Source: Wuchereria bancrofti
Taxonomy: Eukaryota > Nematoda > Chromadorea > Rhabditida > Onchocercidae
Assembly: GCA_005281725.1 (NCBI GenBank)
Contig: SSBO01000003.1
Span: 767,396 to 831,395 of the forward strand
Direction of reading: 5' to 3'
Length of the DNA stretch: 64,000 bases
Shown here: one piece after another, positions 12,901-26,473 of the stretch
Layout of the letters: the number at the start of each line of letters is the position of its first letter
How positions within the stretch are numbered: position 1 is the first letter of the stretch
The notes under the pieces: generated by a model
Told to the model about the DNA's origin: nothing
Database searches by the model: none
Seen by the model: the letters and a program-made list of their open reading frames with translations, nothing else
Translations under genes and position numbers: made by a program

Positions 12901-14425
12901 TGGAAAGGGTGATGCGTGATTTAAGGATCTTTCGCATTTTCGAAGGTGCTAATGATGTTTTGCGCTTATTTGTTGCGTTAACTGGATTACAGGTAATTTT
13001 TGTGTATTATTATGATATCCCTCAATTATATCGATAGATAAAATGTCATTTTGATTTTTTTTTTTTTTTTTTTGCACAAAAAATATTCGAATGAATTTTC
13101 AGTATGCGGGTAAGCATATGCAATACAAAATGAAAAATCCGTGGTCTGGAAGCATTGGACTACTTTTTGAATCTATTTTTCCACGGTTTTTTTTTTTTTT
13201 TTGCTTTTCAATTTTTTTTTTTCAAAATTTTGTCACTGAATTTAATATTCAGTGCGAAATTTAAGCTGAAGTTTGACTTTTGCGCTTCCTTCGAGAGATT
13301 GTAAAGCATTTCTTATGCCTTATGCTTGGTTTTTCACAATTTTTGTGTTTTAACATTTCTTTTTTTAAATATCTATCTTAGGTAACACTGTGTCTATTTA
13401 TAGCAACTTCGACTTCCAGTGCCACCCCAGCCTGAATCATTCTGTCGCACGTTTGAAGAAATCTGTGCATAGATTTGGGAACATTTCAAGGTTTCTTCTT
13501 TGGAAACATAAGCGAGCAATAATTGGTAACTTACTTTGGTGTTTGTGAAATTTCACGGAATCTAAGTCTGTATTCTTTTAGATGAGAAACTCACATATGT
13601 ATAAGTACTTCGTGGATTGTTGTTTTGGAGAAGTACTTTTATTCTTAAAACAATCCTTAAATTCGTTCACATTTAATTATTTCTTGTCAAATGGCATTTT
13701 AATTAGAACTCGAAATATATTTCGACTTAAGTTTCACTATGAAACTTTCTTAGAAAGCATTTGTTTATGAACACAGACAATATTTTCTTTCTGGAAATTT
13801 TTACCTTGTTTGAAATTTTTGCTTTTATTTTTACTTTGATTAATGACAGTTAATTATTAATATCATATTTTTAAGAGAGACAATGGGAACTGATACGATT
13901 GGCAGATGCAGCAATTGATATTTATAGTGTAGTAGCGGTGTTGTCACGATGTAATCGTGCTGCAAACCAACAGTCATCCTTTGAATATGAACGAAAATTA
14001 GCCGAACTTTATACGCTGAGGGTTAGTAAAGCAGATCTCCCATAGAGATTTCTAGCTTATAAAAACTGTAGAATAAATGGTCATTACAAAAATTAATTTT
14101 TGGCGTTAAATTGAGAAGAAAAAGGAAAAAAAAATATTTCTTTAACATCAAAATATATTTTGCTTCATACCTGTAACTGAGTTAAGTTTAAGCGTTAACT
14201 CATGAAAGAGATATTTTTCCTCACCGAACAGTTTAGTCGTACCAATTTCTCACATCACTTTTAGTTTCTCTCAATTGAGACGATCTGTTTTAGGCGTGTG
14301 AACATGTTCGCATCCTGCTGGATGACATTTCAAAACGAACTGGAGATGCAGAGAGAATAAAAGCTGTTTCAGATGATATTTTAAAAAAGGGCTCGTTACC
14401 CTCATCACATCCTACTGATTATTGA
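9979..14425 (+). CDS. acdh-12: Very-long-chain acyl-CoA dehydrogenase (VLCAD/ACAD9 class), mitochondrial
   Basis: FAD enzyme for the first step of mitochondrial beta-oxidation, making trans-2-enoyl-CoA from long-chain acyl-CoA and passing electrons to ETF. Fifteen exons: 9979-10025, 10109-10187, 10335-10492, 10793-10976, 11202-11333, 11532-11645, 11843-12020, 12186-12289, 12394-12498, 12620-12706, 12828-12992, 13103-13185, 13404-13525, 13876-14021, 14294-14425; all phases match, 611 aa. The N-terminus is basic and hydroxylated ([16 protein letters not shown]), as in a mitochondrial presequence. Family motifs are [13 protein letters not shown] (about 185-200), [11 protein letters not shown] (about 215), [10 protein letters not shown], and [14 protein letters not shown], whose Glu (about 435) is the expected catalytic base. 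The extra C-terminal domain of about 150 residues ([19 protein letters not shown]) separates VLCAD/ACAD9 from short-chain relatives. Splice choices at 10492 (GTTTGT) and 12020 (GTTCGT) rest on phase and alignment. VLCAD and ACAD9 cannot be separated here; the symbol follows the presumed C. elegans orthologue. Confidence 0.93.
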
Positions 14426-15477
14426 AGCTTCGTTTATAACATTATGTTCCTATCTATAAGAGAGAACATTTTCATGTTTTATTAAACAGTAAGTATTAAT
14501 TATAAATTGGTTAGAAAAATGAAAGACTGTCTGTAATACATATTCGATACAAATTTAAAAGCTTGAAGTTCTGGCAACTCTCAGGTTTCATCACCAAAAA
14601 AAAAAAAATCTTTCTAATTTGTGTGGAAATTTATATGCGAATTTATTTATTAACTGTCTATCACCATGTTTATCACTCAGCATATTTTTTTCAAAAAAAA
14701 AATTCCCGCACTTTATTTGCAAAGACAAGAAAACTGTACCAATTTCTAATCTCATTGACAGCTGTCTTTCATTTTGAAAATCAATATTTATTGGTGGAGT
14801 TCAAGGTTTAATTAATTTGATAACGGTGATTATAAGCGCTGTAATTAAACTGAAGTCGTCACTACTCAATCAAACACTGTACTTTGATCGTAACAAATAA
14901 ATTGATCGATTCGAACTGAAAATTTCATTTGTCTTCTTTTCTTTTCGTCCACTTCATTTGCAAGATTTTTAAATGACCATATATGTGTTTTATTATTATT
15001 ATTATTATTAAAAATAATAATGCAAATGATCAAATAATGACTTTTTGTTGGTGATATGATTGAAATCTGAAAAAAACGGTATCTTAAGGTTGGCTGTTAC
15101 CTGTTACTCTTTATATTGCTTCAGTATGTGAATAGTTTTTTCATAGTGTCAAAGCATAGAATATCGCTATCTTTGCTTGGCATTATTTGCAATTGTCATT
15201 GGTGAAGATTTATGATTTTGTCATTAATTAATTTCTTTTAAATGAATATAAATAAAACTTGAAAATATTAGACGAAATGACATACTAAAATGTGATCCTT
15301 CTTTGTGACATCTTTTATTCGATAAATGCCTGTTTATGTGATGAAGGATAAAAATAATACTAGGTGACAAAGAAAAGTACTGCTTAATAATGAAGACAGT
15401 GTCACATTGAGTGGACGTTTTCTCATTGCAACCTGAAATGTTGCAGGACTTAACTGTGTTTCGTTAGAAGAAGAACT
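14426..15477. other. Short intergenic gap between two beta-oxidation genes
   Basis: About 1.05 kb between stop and next ATG on the same strand. An ATTAAA polyadenylation-like signal lies at 14481-14486. An (ATT)n run flanks 14990-15012. The acceptor CGTTAG, about 12 bases before the ATG at 15478, would suit spliced-leader addition. No gene was seen in the gap. Confidence 0.5.
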
Positions 15478-18006
<2,529 letters not shown>

Positions 18007-18156
18007 GGTATTGTATTTATTTGCTTCAACAATCATTTAATATCGTTATCGTTCATTTCAGATATAACACACTCATTTTGGAGCTCAGAAAATAGTTCCG
18101 TTGAAACTGTTTGTCATTCCATAAATTTTCCACAATATTTGAAATTGGGGCATGTC

Positions 18157-18276
18157 GTATGTTGATAAAAAATTTGTATATTAGCAGATCACTTTCTATG
18201 TAAAAACTTTTCGTGATATGACAGTATGGTGACAAAAAAATTTGTATATCAGTAGATCACTTTCTATGTAAAAATT
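18157..18276. repeat. Direct repeat, two copies of about 52 bases
   Basis: Copies at 18157-18208 and 18224-18276 share AGATCACTTTCTATGTAAAA and the preceding AAATTTGTATAT-like stretch, with a few changes. They lie about 150 bases after the hydratase stop, so probably in or near its 3' UTR. Confidence 0.85.
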
Positions 18277-19994
18277 TATATTGTTTTTGATTCTTTCCAA
18301 ACTTAAGTTAGTTTCAAAAAAATTATTGTTATGAATATCTTACAAGGATAAGAAAATATATATTATTCCAGTTCTGCATCTAGTTTCACCTCATTGTTTT
18401 TCTTGCTAATTTAGTTTTCATTCAGTGACTTATTTTCACTTTTTATCACTTATCGTTTGAAATAAAATGTTACTCTTGAATGTTTAAACTGATAAGTATC
18501 CGGAAAGAAATCAGCTCCCAAGATTGGCATCAATCTCAACTTTGCAGATTTTCCGACGTAACTGAATGAATATCTAAAGAAATCAACACAAATTTTAAAA
18601 CATATATTGCTCCCTGATCGTTACTTTAATTAATCGGAATAGTTTTGCAGTTAGTATCATGAGCTAGTTTAGAAGGGTAAATGGTCCGTTTCGATTTATT
18701 TATTTACTTATTTATTTATTTATTGCAAAGCACATTTCTTAAATAATGGAATGATGTTAGAAAAAGAGTAGAGAAATGATAGATCATAATTGTTATATGT
18801 TTCTTTTACTGTTAATAACATCAAATTTGTTTGCAATTTCTCAAATAAGTATTTGCTTATTTAAACATAAAGTTTTAAACGATAGGACGAACTAGTAATA
18901 TTTGAAGTATATCAAAAAAGTACTACTTTATTCATTGTTGTGTTTAGGTATTCTTGTCATATCTGTTTCCTGAACTTTTTTTAATGATGATTTGGAATGA
19001 TTTCGTCACTAAATGATTTATTATCTGCCGTCATTAAATCTTTTTCTTTTTCTTTCATTTAAGATGAAGCAGAGGTTGCTGAGTTAGGATGTTGATTGAT
19101 AACTCATTTGACCTGATTCAAGTCAATTATCAATTACAGTGGTGATTGATAAGGTCATTGGAGTGCAATGGCATGCTAGATAGAATCCTGATCTGAATTA
19201 TAGAATTTGTTATAAGAAGCAGATCATGTATTTGAGAGGAATGTGAAGAAGAGAATATTTTTCTGTCTTCATTTCAGATTTATTATTTTTATATTCAGGA
19301 AATGCTATAATGTTCTAATTAATATTTCATTTAAAACATTCGAGATGAAAGTGAAAGAAATAATTGCAAATGGATTTTGTAATAGTACAAACTAACACAA
19401 AAATCATTTTTCACATTATTTGACCTATGAAGATGAAGAATAATAAATGAAATAAAAAATTGCAACATATTTTATTTCAGCATATTTTTCACTTCCTTAT
19501 TTTTAATTGCTTAGTTGGTATATTTTCCTTAAAAATGAGACATTTTCCAGAGAAAATGAATCATTTAAGTGAGTCATATCGATTTCGAATTTATTTACTA
19601 CAATAACTTGATTTGTTCCTGCAATGCTTTTATTAATTTTAGACTACATTTCACATCACTTCTTTTACAATGAATTATTTCATGAATTCATCTAATTGTT
19701 CTTTGCTGATAGTCAAATGTATTATCAAATCAGTCACATGAAACATGTTTATGATTTATGGTTGAATGAATATCTGATAAAATTCTCTTTGATATGCATT
19801 GATATTCATCATATTCCATTCTAATTCCTTCAATAAATAGTCAAGTTTCTCTTTATTCTCTCATTACTTCCATTACAATTTTAATTTAATTAGATGTTGA
19901 CAATTTCAACATACTAGTAGTTATGGTTATCATTCCGGAAGTCATATGATCAGTAAATATTACTATAATAGCAATATTTAAAAAAAAAAATAAA

Positions 19995-20585
19995 GAACTA
20001 AAATCTATCTTATTTCCTAACTGCTCTCTAAAGCAATACTATTCTTTAACAAGGCGGAAAAGTTTATTTGGTAAGTGACCTTTTCTTTGACAAAAACAAG
20101 TTACGAACTTATCATAAGTATGAAGTTAAGGTAAATTTGTTTAATAATAAAATGTTTTTCGTTATATAATCGTAATTTTTCCTTAAGAAAACCTTAGCTA
20201 TAAGAATAATCAAGAAAAATAAAAGGTATGTGACTCTAAGGAATATGATTACATTTTTAATTCGAAATAAAACTTAGCCAATTAGTAATGAAAACTGTAA
20301 AGATAAAACTACTTTACGAATAATAATTGCATGTTTATTATTTATAAGAGAAACTTGCCGATCTGATAACGATTCAAATCTTTGATTATACAATAATCCC
20401 TCCTTGATCTTTATCGAGAGATCTCTTTAAAAGATGGGACTTATCCAAATTTGTGTCATATTTAAGATATCTGATTTAATGGAACTAAAATCTATTTCAT
20501 TTTCTAACTGTCCTTTAAAGCAATACTATTCTTTAACAAGGCAAAAAAGTTTATTTGGTAAGTGACCTTTTCTTTGACAAAAACA
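19995..20585. repeat. Dispersed direct repeat of about 105 bases (two copies)
   Basis: Copy 1 at 19995-20099 and copy 2 at 20482-20585 run from GAACTAAAATCTAT to CTTTGACAAAAACAA. They differ at only a few positions, mostly in the first half. The 380-base spacer is not repeated and no terminal inverted repeats or target-site duplications are obvious. Could be a segmental duplication or two copies of a small non-autonomous element. Confidence 0.85.
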
Positions 20586-21648
20586 ATTGCATAAAAAGAT
20601 AAGTGGTTTATTTCGAAGGATATTTTTTAATTTAATTATCTTATCGCTTTGTTGTTGAGAAAAGGTCATACGTACTTACTGCTGGTAGGTAAGTGGTCAA
20701 TAAATCAGCACCTTCAAAATTAAATTTGTCAAATTCAATTTTTTTATAGCTCTAGGGAATTCTCGAAGGTTATCACGTTATTGCATACTAAATTTTGCAT
20801 TTTTTTTTTTTTAAACTGAAATTTCACATTGGTAAGATTCGCACACAGTTAATAATGATGAATAAACTATATATATATGTTTGAGAAATTGTTGTAAGAC
20901 ATACCCTAAACTTTATTTTTTATAAGAAAAAACTTTAGTTCTTTCCTTTGCTACGCAATTAATTACTTTTTCATTTAATTTTTATTGTGCGCTCGCTTTC
21001 ATCTACGATAAATAAGTGAAAATGAATTGATTATTTCATTAATTAAATAACAAAAGACGTTTGATTTTTAGAATAAGAATGCTATCAATATCGTATGCTC
21101 AAGTTATCATAATTTTTTGCATACTTTTATCATTCTTTATCTATCATTTTTTATCACTAATACTCTTTGTGTCACTTAAATATCATTTCAATTTTTTGTC
21201 ATTTAAATATCGTTTCAACGTGGCAAAAATAAACTTATCATTTGAGAATTGAACGATCTAATTCCATTTACGGATTATACAACAATATGCATGTATAATC
21301 TTACTAAGTAATTACTTACACTGTTTATTGGTAAGTTTACTGATATGATTACGCTTATCATTAATCCATTGTATTCGTTTTCTTCAGCATGAATAAACAT
21401 ATTGAAGAATGTAAAAATAAATGGATTTTAAACAATTTAAAGCAGGTTAAATAAACAAATGAATATAAGAAAATGTTAATGTACAATTTAGCACATATAT
21501 GAAATTAAAATTAAATAGCATTCTTCGAAGATTTTGTATTATAATAAATTCAAGAATATATCAGATATTTTCTATATATCAATTTAATTAGACAAGAAAT
21601 GCAATTTTATTATATAATTATAGTAAATTTTCTCGAGAATTATTTTAG

Positions 21649-21769
21649 ACATGCATATGAAGAGAGAAGTGAATGGTCAAGAAGGTCATTTCTTACTTGG
21701 ACGACTTTATTTTTCGCTGACATCGTCACCACTAAGAATCTTTCTCTTCACCAATTTGACATAGAAGAG
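21649..21769 (+). other. Candidate orphan coding exon, 121 bases
   Basis: The stretch is bounded by a good acceptor (TATTTTAG) and donor (GAG|GTATTT), open throughout with one leading base then 40 codons, and clearly GC-richer than its neighbourhood. The peptide includes EERSEWSRRSFLTWTTLFF and ends HQFDIEE. The pattern faintly resembles the segment before the first transmembrane domain of ABCC transporters, which is not enough to assign. Its end phase (0) does not match the first visible fusogen exon (needs phase 1), so at least one more exon would be needed to join them. It may also belong to an unrecognised gene or be a decayed exon. Confidence 0.35.
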
Positions 21770-23157
21770 GTATTTGCAATATTTTTGATTTAGTATTGTT
21801 AAATTTAAAAAAAGCATTTTTATCAATCTTAGCCTAATATATTTTAGGAAAACGAAAACATATTTTATCGTAAAATATTTCTGAATTGGATACGGTAATG
21901 TCACCATTGCAATTATTGACACATTCATTATTCATATAAATATTTGCCAGTAATATGCGAGATGAAATAGAAAAAGGGATTGACCGATATACAATCATGC
22001 ATATTAGATGCATCATAGAACATCAAATACCCTTTTGACATTTGACAATACGGTAATTCTCGAGAAATATCATAGAAATTTAAATTTACTAATCTCATAT
22101 TTGAACGAAAGAAATATTCATTCCATTTACAAACAGTATAATTTATACTGTTAAAGAAAAATTATTTAAAATATTGAAATTTTGGACGAAAAGGAATTGT
22201 TACGGTAAGTAATTAAAATTTTTGTTTTAAAAATTTCTTGGAAATGGTAAAAAGATAATTTAAAATAATGCTTTTTTTTCAGCAGAAAATGATATGTATT
22301 AAATTGAAAATTTTAACATTACAAATATGGGTTGAGGATACTGTATTTGAAATTTTGAAATGGATAAACTGGCAACATTTCTTGAAAACTATTACATCTT
22401 TGACAAATAAAATAGAGCACTCACAAATTTACAATTTGCAAAAATCATTTGAAGTGTCGCAATACGGAATAATTTGGTATTAGAAAAATAAAAAATCATA
22501 TGTAAATTTTTTATCGTTTGCATTGCAATATTTTGATAATTGTATATTTTAAGAATTATTTAAGAAAGCATCCAAAAGCATAATCATAAATTATAATTCT
22601 TTTTTGCAGTAATTATAAAAGTAAGTTATTACTAAATAATCAGAAATGGAAAACAATGATGATTTTGTCAATGAGTTTTTTTGTTAAAAACGACGATTCT
22701 TTGTAAAATTCCCAATTCATTAGTTTTAAGTTCGTTATAAACTTATAACTTAGTCAATAAGTACTGACATAAATTACTAAAATACTTAAACTTTATAGAA
22801 TCATCGTTATTTGGAGACAAGTAATAAACTTCTTTACGAGGGTTTCACATTAAATTCAATTGTATCTTTTAATAGAATGAAATCTTAATAAACATTTTTA
22901 CTAAAATTAGGATTGATATAATTTTATCTTAGTGAAAATGATTTAAAATTTTGATTTCAATTGTTAGTCTTTTTGTAAAATCAAATGAAAAATTCTGTCT
23001 TAAAAAGAATGGTTTTAGTCTTAGTTATAATAAGACGAATTAGAGCAAAGTTGATTTGATTGTCTTGAATTTACAGTTAATTAGGAAATGATAAATTACT
23101 TAGTATTTAGTAAAGAGAATAAATTAGTTCTATGTATAAGAATATAAATTTATATAT

Positions 23158-23270
23158 ATATAATAATAATAATTAATAATAGTAATAATAATTAATAATA
23201 ACAATAAATGATAATAAATAATAGTAATAATAATTAATAATAATAATAAACGATAACGTATTACTGATAC
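23158..23270. repeat. AT-rich imperfect tandem (AATAATAATT-type)
   Basis: Two imperfect copies of a roughly 52-base unit built from AAT and AATT blocks. Low-complexity expansion; no coding potential. Confidence 0.8.
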
Positions 23271-24906
23271 ATTTATGAGTAATAATAATAAATTGCAATG
23301 TCACAATAAGCTATTTCGAATGTTCTACCTTAGCTTTACATATTTTTAAATTATAATCTTACTAAAGGCTGCAATTTCTGATTAATTAATGCGATCAGAA
23401 TGGAAAAGAAAAAGATAAGAATTATTGCTAAGTCAAAATGAATCGTTTATTGATTTCAATTAAATAAATAAATAAATAAATAAATGATTTGTATAAAATT
23501 GAAGTGAAAATTTCCGTAATAAACAAAAATATGACACGTGAATAAAGCGTTTATTTTCAGAAGTTTGTAAACAGAGCGCAGAATAGAAGAAATGATGGAT
23601 ATGCATGGTTAATCCAATTGAAAAGAGCTATATTGTTGACTTAAGCGTCCACATCAACAACTAAATTTGTCCATTTTGTACAATACTTTAAACTCAAATT
23701 CATTGTATGTCGTATAATTCCTTTTTTTTTTTTCTTCTATTCCATTTTTTGTCTGTCATTTTTTGGCTTCTTTTTTCCATCTATTTATTGACATAAAAGG
23801 ACTGTTTTAAATGAAACGAAATTTCCAATTTAAATGTTCAGAACATATCAAAGAGATATTTAAATAACGTCGCTAATTTTTAACTTCTTGAAAATATGAA
23901 ATATATGAAGTATGTGAAGCATATTGACGACTTTATTTAGCATTTTTTTTTTTTTTTTGATACTACCGGTTTAAGAAATTAATCAAGAAAAGGATGATGA
24001 TAATTATTATAAATGTTGAAATTCTTTTTATTTTATTTATTTCAAAGAATCTTTTGATGTGTCATCATTCCTCATTTATTACAACTATCATTTGAATGCG
24101 CTAAAGCCGATTATAAATTTGTTAAATTCATTCGAAATATGCAATAGGTCATAAATTATTTAGGTTTTCGGTATTTCATTGAGGGTTTTTGTTTGGAAGA
24201 ATCTCAATCGGAGATCGTTATCATAATGCGAAATATGGAAATTTGGAGGTTAATGATCATCATTCATTTAAACCACCAATGATAGCAATCAAATTTTCAC
24301 AAATACACTATTTGTCTACTAGTCTTTATAAAAATCAAATGATGAAATTAAACACAGTATGATTGGTACAATTAAATTTTACTTTTGTACCATTGTTTAA
24401 AAATGATTTGATAAAAGCAATATGATAATGATAATGAAAGTATTGTTGTTGTTATTGTTGTTGTTGTTGTTTGTTATTTTCTCAATTCATTCATTTGAAG
24501 CATTGCAGTACTGATAACAAAGGCACAGTAAAACAAACAAAAAGCAAATGCATTCATTCATTCATTTATTCATTCATTGCAGCAATACAATTAGTTATGT
24601 ATAAAAGAATTTTAAATATTGTTAGATAATAATAATTTCGAAAAATATGCAAAATAATTCGAATTTCTTTGATAAAAAGAAAAAAACCATACAAATTCAA
24701 TTTATCAAGTTCAAAGCTATTACCTTGATCTGTGGGTCATAAGTTAAAATTCAAATTAGGTCTCAGAGGATACTGATATTGATAAGTTTGTTAAATTGAT
24801 AAATTCGGTAAAGCATTGTTAAATTGATAAGTTCGGCTGATGAAAGAACTCTTTCTTCATTTTGTTTTTGTTAAATGTGAATATATGAATTTGTCACTAT
24901 ACGTTT

Positions 24907-24950
24907 GCGTGTGTGTATGTCTGTGTATGTGTGTGTGTGTGTATGTAGGT
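24907..24950. repeat. TG/TATG microsatellite
   Basis: An interrupted (TG)n run with TATG and TCTG variants, directly in front of a GC-richer open island. Confidence 0.9.
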
Positions 24951-25131
24951 ATGCGCGGAGTTTATTGCAATTGACACCTCCTTCTCTTCCACTTTCCTTA
25001 ATTTAAAAGTTAAAAACTTTTTGTTATTGCGGCCGGCATTAGATAACAAATTAGATCGCTTTGGCGATTGCCTTCTAAGATTACGGCCACTGTCTCCAAC
25101 TTGTCAACTAACCCTCAAATTACGCGAATAA
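24949..25131 (+). other. GC-richer island with a 60-codon open frame, unassigned
   Basis: Reads open for 60 codons after the microsatellite until TAA at 25129-25131, without an ATG. The second half encodes LLLRPALDNKLDRFGDC and LRLRPLSPTCQLTLKLRE. The complementary strand is also largely open here. Composition is strikingly different from flanking DNA (GCGGCCGGC at about 25029). No clear acceptor is visible, so an unrecognised terminal exon, a conserved regulatory element, or a decayed insertion are all possible. Confidence 0.3.
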
Positions 25132-26216
25132 TTTTATGATTATTTTCTGTTATCCTCTTTAAAATAGTCACTTCTTATTTCTATGCATTTAAATAACAAT
25201 GCTACTACTACTTTAATTTCATAACTTCCTTTTCAACTAATTATTTCAATTGAACGACGACATTTGATAGTTACTAATTTAATTCCAGAAATCAGCAATT
25301 CGTAATTTTTGTCTTATTCCATTTATCCTAAAAAAAAATAAGTAATTAGCATAGCAAAACAAAAAAAAAAGAAAAAGAATTATTTATCGGAAATTGGATT
25401 CTATGATAAGAACTAGTCTTGTATACAACAAAATGAATATAAATTACATCAAATTGGAACATTCAACTTGTTAAAGCAGAAAAAACAAAAACAAAAACAA
25501 GTTTAGCTATTGAGAAAAGCTAGATATTCGCATAGTGTTTTTTTCTTTTTGGTGGCTCATTGATGACCGATTTTAAATTCGAAACACATAAAATTTGATT
25601 ATCATTAGTATTATTACCTTTATTTATGTCTTTGCTAATAAAAATAGGAAATTATAAAAAATCTTCCGGTTCAGGACATTTCTTTCAAACAGTTTGTTAC
25701 ATAATGATCTTCCTAATTATCTTCCCTATGCTATTATTACTTTACTTTTCTTTGTCATCAACAAATGTCTCCCTGTTTCTAGAAATTACTATTTCCACTT
25801 CAATTTCTCAAAATAGTTTTTTTGTAGAAAAAGCACTGTGTTAAAATGGAATTTTTATTAGGCTTCTGTTTTTTTTTAAATTAATCTAAGATTTATTTAT
25901 GCAAAATGGAAATTCATTAATTTTTTTCGCGTATTATTGAGAATTGATGACTATACATTTCTTGTAAAATCTTTCAAAAACTTAGCTTGTGTCTAAAATA
26001 AGCCAATTTTAAATTATCAATTCATCAAATGCCATTTGATTATCATGTTATTTGATTTATTGAACTTTCTTAACTGTATGACATGCGGCATTGTCCAGTC
26101 TCGAGAACGGTTAGTCATCCTATGTGTATTTGTGCGCGAGTAAAAATGCAAATTTGTCGTCAATTTATGGATTTGCGATTATTCTATTTGAATTGATTTG
26201 CACTAATTTATGAAGT

Positions 26217-26239
26217 GACCACAAGGTGACCTCGTGGTC
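26217..26239. promoter_or_regulatory. Imperfect 23-base palindrome around AGGTGACCT
   Basis: GACCAC and GTGGTC arms flank AAGGTGACCTC. The core is two nuclear-receptor-like half sites (AGGTSA, reverse complement). It sits in a GC-richer patch in the gene desert. A receptor-binding role is inference only. Confidence 0.3.
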
Positions 26240-26413
26240 AGTCTGCTAAGTAAGCTGAATTTTAATAAATTCGTTACGAAGTGGCACTTACTTTTTGCGC
26301 GTTACCTTTTTAATGATTTTGAAAAGGAAAACTTAATGCACTCTTGGGAAGAATTAAAATTTTTGCGAGATGAAACTTCATTTTAATTTCATCAAAAAAC
26401 TTTTTTCCTTTCA

Positions 26414-26473
26414 TAACTGTTTTTATTTTGGCCTTGACTTACGTAACTGTTTTTATTTTGACTTTGACTTACG
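26414..26473. repeat. Tandem duplication, 30-base unit x2
   Basis: Unit begins TAACTGTTTTTATTTTG and ends TTGACTTACG; the copies differ at two positions. Confidence 0.9.

Noticed and set aside
21061..21252. Hydrophobic plus-strand frame that could be a signal peptide for the fusogen
   Set aside because: Composition is explained by AT-rich low complexity, and no donor gives the phase 1 end needed by the exon at 30601.
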